15,730 bases of DNA from an uncultured Erysipelotrichaceae bacterium (GCA_902768065.1 CACXJP010000034.1:1-15730); one strand, 5' to 3'; counted from the first letter of the stretch, positions 7,824 through 14,749 are shown. Notes: generated by a model not told the origin, from the sequence alone. Made by a program: numbers and translations.

Positions 7824-8741
7824 ATGAAGAATAGAGAATTATTAAAAAATAAAATATCAATAGGATTATCACTTGAAATGTCACTGGAAGAATATGAAAA
7901 AATATTTGAAAAATATCATGGATATATAAAAAGCATTTACTTTTCACCACCACTTGGAGACATATATCATAGTAGAAACTTAATATCAGAACAATTTGAA
8001 AATCCAGATATAGTAAAAAAATTCAATAAAATATTAGAACTAGCAAGAAAATACAACATAAAACTAGATTGTGTACTTAACACTCCTAATTTACCAGAAC
8101 AAAAAGTTATAGAATCATTTCCAACTCTAAAATCATATGATCTAGATCAAATAACTTGTCTAAATGAACATGCTGAAATAATATCTAAAGAGTTTCCAAA
8201 TCAAGAATTGATATATAGTTATAATAATGATTTTAAAATGAAGAAATTAGAAAATATATCAAGATCATTCTCAACCATAGTAGTTGGTAAATACTTTCTA
8301 AGAATTCCTCATTACTTAGAAGCAATTCACGATAATGGGTTTGAAGTAAAACTATTAGTTAATAATGGGTGTTCCTATAATTGTATGGGTTGTGGTAAAG
8401 GTACACGAAATTGCAGTAGAACTTTTGAACATAATTTAAAGAATATGAGTGCAGAAGAACTATATGCAATGCAAAGCTTTTATCCATATGAATTAAATGA
8501 ATTACTTAGTAAACTTTCTTATGAACCAGAAAGTATAAAAATATCAAACAGAACGGATGGTTATGAATATTTGGATATGTGTTTAGATAGTTATATAAAC
8601 GAAATACCTCCCGAAGAATATATAAGCATGAATCCTCGTAATTATAGATTATATAACAGATTAGGATGTTTTAGTGGTTTATTAGAAAATATAGATAAAG
8701 AACATGTGATGCAATATAAAAAAAGGGGTTTTAAATTTTGA
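7824..8741 (+). CDS. U32-peptidase-like TIM-barrel protein with Cys cluster (putative)
   Basis: At 305 residues this looks like a single TIM barrel of the U32 peptidase type. It has alternating strands and helices, with IKSIYFSPPLGDIYHSR near residue 40, KLDCVLNTPN near 80, and a central VKLLVNNGCSYNC. Four cysteines, C183-x3-C187-x2-C190-x6-C197, sit where U32-family proteins such as UbiU/UbiV and RlhA have cysteines that can bind an iron-sulfur cluster, so I infer Fe-S binding. The first three have the radical-SAM spacing, but they lie two-thirds along the chain, which argues against a classical radical SAM enzyme. It is the first gene of a coupled operon with a kinase-fold protein, a SPASM enzyme and a protease/Tyr-x-Asp fusion, suggesting a role in modifying or recognising that peptide. 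The family assignment is moderate and the function unknown. Confidence 0.65.
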   Translation: MKNRELLKNKISIGLSLEMSLEEYEKIFEKYHGYIKSIYFSPPLGDIYHSRNLISEQFENPDIVKKFNKILELARKYNIKLDCVLNTPNLPEQKVIESFPTLKSYDLDQITCLNEHAEIISKEFPNQELIYSYNNDFKMKKLENISRSFSTIVVGKYFLRIPHYLEAIHDNGFEVKLLVNNGCSYNCMGCGKGTRNCSRTFEHNLKNMSAEELYAMQSFYPYELNELLSKLSYEPESIKISNRTDGYEYLDMCLDSYINEIPPEEYISMNPRNYRLYNRLGCFSGLLENIDKEHVMQYKKRGFKF

Positions 8742-9565
8742 GTTATGAAATCTTAACTCCATCAAGTAGAGTATTAAGAAAAGAAAATTTATTCTTTGAT
8801 GGAGAAACCTCATTAATATATAAAGACAAAGATTTATTATACAAATTATATTTAAAAAAAGAACCTCATCGAAGAGAATATCTAGATTATTTAATAGAAC
8901 ACTATGATTCACTAAAAGAATATTCAATTCCACCTCTAAGTAAATTAAAATATGAAAATAATTATGGGATGAAAATGAGATATATAGAAGGAATGGATTT
9001 CTATGACTATATAAGAAGTAATATATCCCCAGAAGAATTTATAAGAATTTTAAAAATATTAAGTAAAAATTTAAGAAGATTAAATGAATTAAATATAATA
9101 TATACTGATCTTCATCATCATAATATTATAATTAGAAAAGGAGATAATTATCCTATCTATATTGACTTAGATGATACAAATATAAATAATCAAGGATCTA
9201 ACCATTTATCAAGAAAAACATATAATCTACATAATTTAGAAAATAAAGATTATGATTATGAAGATGAATTATTAAAATATGCCAATCTTGATAGAGAATG
9301 TCTTATAATGTTTTTTTTGGATTACTTAGTTAGAAAATCAATAGAAAAGTTATCATATAGTGACTATAGAAAATATATAGAAAAACTAAAGGATTATTTT
9401 GATAGAGATTTTATAGAAGCAATAAAAGAATTAAAACCAAGAGATGATAATAATACTATAATAAAATATCCTTATTATATAGATGAATTTTTAGATGATG
9501 AAGAAAAAATAGTATCAGGTATAAAGAAAGTAAAGAGGTATATTTATGAGAACGGTAATATTTAG
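8738..9565 (+). CDS. Protein-kinase-fold enzyme (putative kinase)
   Basis: This 275-residue protein has the minimal eukaryotic-like kinase layout. There is a candidate beta-3 lysine (K36 in LLYKLYLK), a hinge-like MKMRYIEGMDFYDYI (78-92), a catalytic loop IYTDLHHHNIII with D124 and N129, and a metal-binding DFG equivalent IYIDLDDTN with D143. This catalytic-loop pattern resembles the Kdo/RIO/aminoglycoside phosphotransferase group more than Hanks-type kinases. The start is a TTG overlapping the upstream TGA (TTGA), with AGGGG nine bases before it, so the gene is translationally coupled. No membrane segment is visible. From context the likely phosphoacceptor is a peptide or protein of this operon, perhaps the Tyr/Ser-containing tail encoded at its end, but this is inference. 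Confidence 0.72.
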   Translation: MSYEILTPSSRVLRKENLFFDGETSLIYKDKDLLYKLYLKKEPHRREYLDYLIEHYDSLKEYSIPPLSKLKYENNYGMKMRYIEGMDFYDYIRSNISPEEFIRILKILSKNLRRLNELNIIYTDLHHHNIIIRKGDNYPIYIDLDDTNINNQGSNHLSRKTYNLHNLENKDYDYEDELLKYANLDRECLIMFFLDYLVRKSIEKLSYSDYRKYIEKLKDYFDRDFIEAIKELKPRDDNNTIIKYPYYIDEFLDDEEKIVSGIKKVKRYIYENGNI

Positions 9566-10634
9566 ACCAACAAATAAATGTAATTTAAGATGCACATATT
9601 GTTATGATAAAAATAATCATAGGTGTGGGATAGAAAGCATTCGAAAAAGTGCAACGGAATTATTTAAAAGAGAAGAAGAAAGTCTTCTTGAGTCATTTGA
9701 TAAACTATATGAAGGAGAAGATAATCCAAAAATAATTTTTCATGGAGGAGAACCTCTTATTATAGATAGTAAAGTACTAGATGGATTTTTAGAAGAACTA
9801 ACAAAAAATAGAAATTTAGGAGTTAGTATTCAGACTAATGGAACGTTAATTGATGAAGGTGTAATTGATTTATTTAAAAAATATAATTTTGGTGTAGGAT
9901 TAAGTTTAGATGGTTGTGATGAGATACAAAACAGTTCAAGAATATATCCAAATGGTAAAAACTCATTCTCAAGGGTTTTTAATAGAATAAAATTTCTTCA
10001 AGATCAAGCTATAAAATTTGGAATAATAATGTCCATAAATAAATCTCATCAAGGATGCGAACAAAAATTATATAACTTTATATCAGATAATAATATATCC
10101 TGTAACATTAGACCAGTGTTTGCAAGTGATGAGTCGACCGCTAAACAGGTAATGACCCCAGATGAATATACAACTTTTTTTAATAATTTATTTGATATAT
10201 GGTTTAATGATAAAGATCAAAAGGTAAAAACAAGACAGATTACAGAACTATATATAATGTTAAGGCAAGTACTGGAAAATGAGTATAAGGACAGAACATG
10301 TAATAATTCAAATAGCTGCTTTAATGATTTTATCTCATTAGATGTATATAGTAATTTATACGCCTGTAATAGATTGTATGGAATAGATGAATTCTACTAT
10401 GGTAATCTAAAAGATATTTCAATGGAAGAAGTACAAAGAAAAATAGATAAATTGTTAGAAATAAGAAATGCCTCCATAAAAGAAAGTTGCAAGGAATGTG
10501 ATAGACTATCAAAATGCAATGGTGGTTGTCCTGCTGAATCATATGATATTTATGGTGATATCAAACATCGAACACCTCAATGTGAAACAAATGAGAAAAT
10601 ATTAAGGTATATAAGGGGAAAGGCAACATGTTAA
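9546..10634 (+). CDS. Radical SAM/SPASM domain peptide maturase
   Basis: The radical SAM core carries C12-x3-C16-x2-C19 (CNLRCTYCY), which holds the SAM-cleaving 4Fe-4S cluster, the SAM-binding HGGEP (66-70) and the strand motif IQTNGTLID. The C-terminal SPASM domain has C258, C274 with a following YYGN turn, then C315-x2-C318-x5-C324-x3-C328 and C346, the full set for two auxiliary Fe-S clusters. Enzymes of this architecture modify ribosomal peptides (thioethers, carbon-carbon crosslinks, cyclophanes) or sulfatases. The length of 362 residues is usual. AGAGGT precedes the ATG, which overlaps the kinase gene by 20 bases; the next gene overlaps this one by 7. The neighbouring Tyr-x-Asp-rich tail is the obvious candidate substrate. 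No discrete RRE domain is visible. Confidence 0.93.
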   Translation: MRTVIFRPTNKCNLRCTYCYDKNNHRCGIESIRKSATELFKREEESLLESFDKLYEGEDNPKIIFHGGEPLIIDSKVLDGFLEELTKNRNLGVSIQTNGTLIDEGVIDLFKKYNFGVGLSLDGCDEIQNSSRIYPNGKNSFSRVFNRIKFLQDQAIKFGIIMSINKSHQGCEQKLYNFISDNNISCNIRPVFASDESTAKQVMTPDEYTTFFNNLFDIWFNDKDQKVKTRQITELYIMLRQVLENEYKDRTCNNSNSCFNDFISLDVYSNLYACNRLYGIDEFYYGNLKDISMEEVQRKIDKLLEIRNASIKESCKECDRLSKCNGGCPAESYDIYGDIKHRTPQCETNEKILRYIRGKATC

Positions 10635-11875
10635 AAAATATAGAACAAGAAAGAAAAGAAAATTACATTTTCTTCTACACAAATTTAAGAGAAGAAGATG
10701 CCATTATAGAGCCAAGTCAAATAAATATTTTATATAGTATTATAAAAGATTTAGAAAAAAAATATGATACTGTAAATATCATAATTAATACAAATGGAGG
10801 TAATTTAGCAACAGGTCATAAAATTTCAAAACTATTAAGAGAATGTTTTAAAAAAGTAAATTTTATAGTCATAGATAGGTGCAGTAGTACAGGAACTTTT
10901 TTAGCTTTATCAGGTGATGAGATAATACTAAGCAAAACCGCAATTATTACACCTACAGAACCTCAGATGGAAACATTAAATGAAAATAGTATGAGTATTT
11001 CAACTAGTATTATAAGAAACTATCTAACTAATATTAATGAATCAAAAGAATATGTAGAAAAACTTGATGCTTTAACTTTTGCAAATTATTATAGTACAAT
11101 CCTATATTTTAAAGATTTGTGTTATAATACATATAACAAAGATAAAGCAGAAAGAATAATAGATTATATGTTAAATAAAGTAAATTCTCATCAAATTCCG
11201 CTAACAAAAAAAGATCTAGAAAGTCTAGGGATAAAGATATCGGAAATAGATGATGAATTATATAATAGATTAATTAAAATACATGAGATGTTAACAAATT
11301 ATTTAAATGATGAGGCAACATTTGATAAGCATCTATCAATAATATTAAGTGGTAATAGATGTATTTCATACGAAAAAAAATATAATAAAGAAAGAAAAAA
11401 AATAGCTGAAGGTTATTATAATGTAGAGGAGGATAAAATTATGAAAAACCAAGGTAAGAAAAAAGAAAATGGAGTATTAAAGGATGCTACAAGTCACTGG
11501 GACTCATACAATGATTCACACTATCATGACAGATATGATGACAGGTATGGAGACTATGGAGACAATTCAATATATCACGATAGATATAGAGATAGCATGA
11601 ATAATGAAGGAACAACTAACAGACCAACTAATGTGAATGGAAGAATAAGTGATATAGAGGGGGATATTATAGCAGATAGAAGGAACAGACATTCTACATA
11701 CGTAGATGGAGCAACATCATATGGAGATAGATATGGAGATAGGTATGATGATTCACATCATGATACATATGGTGATACATATCGTGATGACTACGGAGAC
11801 TACGGATATGATGATGCTGTAAATAGACCAAAATCATTAGTAAAGAGAAATAATAAGCCAAAAAATAATAAATAA
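10628..11875 (+). CDS. SDH/Clp-fold serine protease fused to a Tyr-x-Asp repeat tail
   Basis: Residues 1 to about 255 match the serine dehydrogenase proteinase (SDH) branch of the Clp/SppA superfamily: an oxyanion-type NTNGGNLATG (54-63), the nucleophile region DRCSSTGTFLALSGDEI with S87 as likely nucleophile, TPTEPQ (108-113, the family's GPxDPQ position) and the C-terminal PLTKKDLESLGI segment. Residues 272-415 are a hydrophilic, Cys-free tail with 15 Y-x-D triplets in two blocks, each ending near an NRP motif and a basic stretch. There is no signal peptide. It is the last gene of a coupled operon with a SPASM maturase, so I infer that the tail is the modified peptide and the protease domain processes, tethers or senses it. 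Such a fusion is unusual. An internal start at 11441 could release the tail as its own protein. Confidence 0.88.
   Translation: MLKNIEQERKENYIFFYTNLREEDAIIEPSQINILYSIIKDLEKKYDTVNIIINTNGGNLATGHKISKLLRECFKKVNFIVIDRCSSTGTFLALSGDEIILSKTAIITPTEPQMETLNENSMSISTSIIRNYLTNINESKEYVEKLDALTFANYYSTILYFKDLCYNTYNKDKAERIIDYMLNKVNSHQIPLTKKDLESLGIKISEIDDELYNRLIKIHEMLTNYLNDEATFDKHLSIILSGNRCISYEKKYNKERKKIAEGYYNVEEDKIMKNQGKKKENGVLKDATSHWDSYNDSHYHDRYDDRYGDYGDNSIYHDRYRDSMNNEGTTNRPTNVNGRISDIEGDIIADRRNRHSTYVDGATSYGDRYGDRYDDSHHDTYGDTYRDDYGDYGYDDAVNRPKSLVKRNNKPKNNK
11441..11875 (+). CDS. Candidate internally initiated Tyr-x-Asp precursor peptide (144 aa)
   Basis: An ATG at codon 272 of the protease fusion is in frame and preceded by AGAGGAGG (11425-11432) with an 8-base gap, the strongest Shine-Dalgarno in this operon. 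Initiation here would give a free 144-residue peptide: a short Lys/Asn/Gly-rich leader-like start (MKNQGKKKENGVLKD), then two blocks of Y-x-D triplets and a basic end (PKSLVKRNNKPKNNK). There are no cysteines and almost no hydrophobic residues. It would be the natural RiPP precursor for the upstream SPASM enzyme. The ribosome site also encodes EED in the fusion frame, so chance in a Glu/Asp-rich segment is possible. Whether both forms are made cannot be told from sequence. Confidence 0.55.
   Translation: MKNQGKKKENGVLKDATSHWDSYNDSHYHDRYDDRYGDYGDNSIYHDRYRDSMNNEGTTNRPTNVNGRISDIEGDIIADRRNRHSTYVDGATSYGDRYGDRYDDSHHDTYGDTYRDDYGDYGYDDAVNRPKSLVKRNNKPKNNK
11507..11815 (+). repeat. Two blocks of Tyr-x-Asp coding micro-repeats
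   Basis: Block 1 (11507-11593) encodes Y-x-D seven times: YND, YHD, YDD, YGD, YGD, YHD, YRD. Block 2 (11699-11815) encodes it eight times: YVD, YGD, YGD, YDD, YGD, YRD, YGD, YDD. At DNA level this is a degenerate 9/12-base repeat such as AGATATGGAGAT. Codons vary (TAT/TAC, GAT/GAC), so the amino-acid pattern is kept beyond simple repeat copying. The intervening segment (about 35 residues) has no Tyr. Confidence 0.85.
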
Positions 11876-11941
11876 ATATAGATATAAAAAAAATATATAT
11901 AATAACTAATAATTCTAAAAAAATAATATATCACTGTTCGA

Positions 11942-11970
11942 TTGATTTTTATATATCATTTTATTAATAT
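11942..11970 (+). promoter_or_regulatory. Possible weak promoter for the 259-aa hypothetical gene
   Basis: TTGATT (11942-11947) is 17 bases from TAATAT (11965-11970). The region is almost pure A/T, so chance matches are likely. No convincing terminator separates this gene from the upstream operon, so read-through is also possible. A TAGGGTGA ribosome site precedes the ATG at 11988. Confidence 0.35.
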
Positions 11971-11987
11971 ATTTATAGGGTGATTAT

Positions 11988-12767
11988 ATGAGAATATCTA
12001 TATTTAATTTAAGTAATAAAACTAGTTATAAAGAAGAATATATAAAGATAAATAAGGTATTAAATAGTAAATGTATAAATTTTAAGAATAAAAAATATAC
12101 ATATTTTGAATTTACTAATGAATATTTATTCAATAATTGGAAATATAGAGAAACATTTCTAGATTTATCTGAATACCTAGAATTTATTGGAGTAAAAATA
12201 AATTCTAAAAAAATCTCAGAAGATAGCTTTATTAATTTTATAGAATTTTTATTAAACAACCAATTATTATTAGAATCAATTAAATATTATAATGATAATG
12301 TAGTATTCTCAACAAAAGCAAGTAGTATTTTATTTCACAATATACCAATTATATTAGATAAGTTAAATTATCAAGCTTATGATATAGATGATAAAGTAAT
12401 AATATACAAAAAAGATATTATATATACTGATTTATTAGATACTTTATCAGATGATATTTTAGAATTAATACTTTCTTATAATAATGTAAAGAACAATGGT
12501 ATAAAAACAAAAAGATTAATATTAAATAAGTTATATAATTACTTATTAATAGATATTAATAAGTATAAGAATATTAATACTAGTATATTTAACACAATTA
12601 AGACTATTATTACTAAGATGGGTGTAGTTGGTGATATTGATAAGAAATATAGTAATTTAACTAATTATAAATTAAGAAAATATTACGATTACTGTTTTAA
12701 GATGGTATGTTATTTGATAAATAGTGAATATGTTTACAAAATTAGAGATGAAATAAAAAATATATAG
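11988..12767 (+). CDS. Hypothetical protein, 259 aa, extremely AT-rich gene
   Basis: I do not recognise this protein. It is rich in Ile, Asn, Lys and Tyr and predicted mostly helical. It has an N-terminal segment with a few strands (KYTYFEFTNEYLF at about 37-49) and a C-terminal helical half with repeated LNKLYNYLL and IFNTIKTIITKMGV-type segments. There is no signal peptide, clear membrane helix or catalytic motif. Its base composition is more AT-extreme than the housekeeping genes to the right. It sits just after the protease/peptide gene with a 112-base AT-rich gap, so it might be an accessory of that operon (immunity or partner) or an unrelated accessory gene. The start is set by AGGGTGA upstream. 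Confidence 0.75.
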   Translation: MRISIFNLSNKTSYKEEYIKINKVLNSKCINFKNKKYTYFEFTNEYLFNNWKYRETFLDLSEYLEFIGVKINSKKISEDSFINFIEFLLNNQLLLESIKYYNDNVVFSTKASSILFHNIPIILDKLNYQAYDIDDKVIIYKKDIIYTDLLDTLSDDILELILSYNNVKNNGIKTKRLILNKLYNYLLIDINKYKNINTSIFNTIKTIITKMGVVGDIDKKYSNLTNYKLRKYYDYCFKMVCYLINSEYVYKIRDEIKNI

Positions 12768-12778
12768 ATAAAATATAA

Positions 12779-12958
12779 ACATCTTATGACACAATAAAAA
12801 AGTTAACTATATATAATTTGATAACAAATAAAGAGATAACAATAGATGCTGATACTAAAACATATACTAATGCTTACTTTAATTATATAACAGTAAAAAA
12901 AGATGATAAAAAGACATATTATAATATTGATTTAAAAGAGATATATAAAGAATCATAA
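12779..12958 (+). pseudogene. Small ORF or 3' gene remnant
   Basis: An open frame of 59 codons ends in TAA at 12956-12958 and reads protein-like (strand-rich KKLTIYNLITNKEITID, then a Lys/Tyr-rich end DLKEIYKES). It has no ATG; the best start would be the TTG at 12818 (46 residues), which lacks a ribosome site. An upstream stop closes the frame at 12776. It may be the 3' remnant of a lost gene or a non-coding open frame in AT-rich DNA. Confidence 0.3.
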
Positions 12959-12960
12959 TT

Positions 12961-12989
12961 TTGACATTAATCCATAAATATGCTATTAT
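12961..12989 (+). promoter_or_regulatory. Strong promoter of the DUF3419-like gene
   Basis: TTGACA (12961-12966) is exactly 17 bases from TATTAT (12984-12989), with an extended TGC before it. Transcription should begin near 12996, so the ATG at 12990 cannot be the start codon of the following gene. Confidence 0.85.
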
Positions 12990-13013
12990 ATGGCATTGCA
13001 AACGAGGGATATT

Positions 13014-13832
13014 ATGGATAGTGTTGAAAGAGATTTAAAATATACAGAAGATATCTTAGAAAAAATTGAAACACCATGGAATTATGGGAGAATTTATTCA
13101 TCTGCCAATGATTCGATGGATTATATTATACCTTTACTAGATATAAAAGATAAAGATATATTAACTGTCTTAGGTAGTAGTGATCAAGCATTTCATTTCT
13201 ATGAAAATGGAGCAACTAATATTGAGTTATATGATATTAATAAATTAGCTCTATATTATTATTATCTTAGACTATGGATAATTAAATATAATAATTCATT
13301 TTATCCAGAATATCGTAAAGTAAATAATTTAAATGAATACCTAGAACAAATGTTATGTTTTGTAAAACCATCATCAGAACAAGAAGAACAAGCTTATAAG
13401 TATTGGATATCATTGATATATAGAACTAAAAAGTCAATTGATATTCATTTGTTCTACAGAGATTACTGTTATCCCGGAAATGAAATTTATGATTTATCAA
13501 ACCTAAAAAAAGTATTACCAAATGATCCGATATTTTATAATTATGATTTAACAAAAAAAATAAATTCAAAAAAGCAGTATGATATGGTCTTTATATCTAA
13601 TATAATTGAATGGGTATTTGATTATAGATGGGATGCAGATACACTAGTAGATAACCTATCAAATTTAGTAAAAAAAGATGGAAAAGTAATTTGTACAAAA
13701 TTTTCACTAGCAGGTGCTAGCGAATTAGAAAAAAAATACTTTAAGAAAAAATTTGAGTATTACCCACTTGCTAATTACTTCAGTGATGAAATTGGTAAAT
13801 GGACACCAGGATATGTATATCAGAAAAAATAA
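13014..13832 (+). CDS. DUF3419/BtaA-like SAM-dependent transferase (putative)
   Basis: From the ATG at 13014 this is a 272-residue protein. The frame extends to an ATG at 12990, but that lies upstream of the predicted transcription start, while GAGGGA (13004-13009) sits correctly for 13014. Residues 48-75 form a Rossmann-type SAM-binding start, ILTVLGSSDQAFHF followed by IELYDIN, typical of DUF3419 proteins. A second methyltransferase-like strand YDMVFISNIIEWV appears near 200, then NLVKKDGKVICTKF. DUF3419 includes BtaA, a 3-amino-3-carboxypropyl transferase for betaine lipids, but shorter Bacillota members have no assigned substrate and I do not claim that activity here. The gene is monocistronic with its own promoter. 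Confidence 0.72.
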   Translation: MDSVERDLKYTEDILEKIETPWNYGRIYSSANDSMDYIIPLLDIKDKDILTVLGSSDQAFHFYENGATNIELYDINKLALYYYYLRLWIIKYNNSFYPEYRKVNNLNEYLEQMLCFVKPSSEQEEQAYKYWISLIYRTKKSIDIHLFYRDYCYPGNEIYDLSNLKKVLPNDPIFYNYDLTKKINSKKQYDMVFISNIIEWVFDYRWDADTLVDNLSNLVKKDGKVICTKFSLAGASELEKKYFKKKFEYYPLANYFSDEIGKWTPGYVYQKK

Positions 13833-13853
13833 GTATTATTACTTAATTTTTTC
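13830..13853 (+). terminator. Weak intrinsic terminator
   Basis: TAAGTA (13830-13835) pairs with TACTTA (13840-13845) around TTAT, then a six-T tract follows. The stem is short and AT-rich and overlaps the stop codon. Confidence 0.5.
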
Positions 13854-13882
13854 TTGCAAAAAAATTAAGAAAAGTTTACAAT
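13854..13882 (+). promoter_or_regulatory. Promoter of the four-helix membrane protein gene
   Basis: TTGCAA (13854-13859) is 17 bases from TACAAT (13877-13882). AGAGGTG (13895-13901) follows as ribosome site before the ATG at 13909. Confidence 0.65.
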
Positions 13883-13908
13883 ATAAAATCGTATAGAGGT
13901 GAAGTATA

Positions 13909-14640
13909 ATGAAAAGTACTAAAGAAGGCTTTAGAAAAGAATTACGAGAAGAATTAATGAATAATAGTATAGTTTTATCATTTGGAATATGTATTATTAT
14001 AATAGGAATATTTTCAATGTTCTATAAATCAGATAATACTTTATTGGTTGGAATTGCCTTATCGACATTATTATTATCAATTATACAGTGTTTTAAGAAT
14101 GGAAATTCTCTATTAAATATTTTACCTATAATAACATTATTTCTATTTGGATTCTTTCACGATTCAATTAATAAAATCCCAGTATTAAATATCTTATTAC
14201 AAGATAATTATAGAAATTTAGTAATATATTTAGCTTTTGGATTTTCATTATTCTTTCATGTGTTTAATAATGTTAGAAGTAGAAATGAAAAAAGAGTAGT
14301 ATATACATTATATAATACAGAAAAAAACAAATTATTTTCGACTAATTTTAAAGCAATAGGTAATATGAATACTAAACTAGATAATATTAAAAAAACTATA
14401 GAAAAAAACAAGATAAATAATAAAGATCTAAATTTAGCAATTGAAGAAATGTCTGCATATATTGAAGAAGAAACGTTCTTAAATAGTATAAAATCAAATT
14501 TAATAGTAAAGAGCAGTCAAGATGAAGAACAGAAATTTAATATGGATGAGGTAGAAGAATCAATCGCTCAAACTTATGATTCAAAAAAAGCAAGAAAAAT
14601 AAATGCTATGATGAATACAAATTTAGAAATAGAAGAATAA
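13909..14640 (+). CDS. Four-helix membrane protein with cytoplasmic coiled coil
   Basis: This 243-residue protein has a short charged N-terminus and four hydrophobic segments at about residues 20-38, 44-62, 68-84 and 103-120. A basic segment (VRSRNEKR) follows, then about 110 soluble residues rich in Lys, Glu and Asn, likely coiled coil (NTKLDNIKKTIEKNKINNK) with an acidic end. The positive-inside rule puts the long tail in the cytoplasm. I recognise no family, and no transport or enzyme motif is visible. It could be a membrane anchor for a cytoplasmic partner. It lies between its own promoter and a good terminator, directly upstream of parE but not in its transcript. Confidence 0.82.
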   Translation: MKSTKEGFRKELREELMNNSIVLSFGICIIIIGIFSMFYKSDNTLLVGIALSTLLLSIIQCFKNGNSLLNILPIITLFLFGFFHDSINKIPVLNILLQDNYRNLVIYLAFGFSLFFHVFNNVRSRNEKRVVYTLYNTEKNKLFSTNFKAIGNMNTKLDNIKKTIEKNKINNKDLNLAIEEMSAYIEEETFLNSIKSNLIVKSSQDEEQKFNMDEVEESIAQTYDSKKARKINAMMNTNLEIEE

Positions 14641-14655
14641 AAATTCTTCTTTTTT
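14631..14655 (+). terminator. Intrinsic terminator
   Basis: AGAAGAAT (14631-14638) pairs with ATTCTTCT (14643-14650) around AAAA, running into a T-tract. The left arm overlaps the last codons of the membrane protein gene. Confidence 0.85.
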
Positions 14656-14688
14656 CTTGTAATTACTGTAAAATCAAGTAAAGAATGT

Positions 14689-14717
14689 TTGTAAAAAAAA
14701 GATATTTTGGTTATAAT
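14689..14717 (+). promoter_or_regulatory. Promoter of parE
   Basis: TTGTAA (14689-14694) is 17 bases from a perfect TATAAT (14712-14717). AGGAG (14735-14739) precedes the ATG at 14750. Confidence 0.7.
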
Positions 14718-14749
14718 AAAATATAGTGATTAATAGGAGTGATAAGAGT

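Noticed and set aside
8370..8392. A second radical SAM enzyme based on C-x3-C-x2-C
   Set aside because: The motif is two-thirds along a U32-like barrel with no GGE or SAM-binding motifs after it; Fe-S binding is possible but a radical SAM core is not supported.
8739..8741. TGA recoded as Trp (mycoplasma code)
   Set aside because: TGA fits as a normal stop at the U32-like gene's end and all tryptophans in the window are TGG; reading through would add only a few residues.
12990..12992. ATG start for the DUF3419-like gene
   Set aside because: It lies immediately after the -10 hexamer and upstream of the predicted transcription start; 13014 has the ribosome site.
13845..13870. Terminator from TTAATTTTTT paired with AAAAAATTAA
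   Set aside because: This pairing is A/T only and overlaps the next promoter's -35; the TAAGTA/TACTTA hairpin just before the T-tract is the better candidate.
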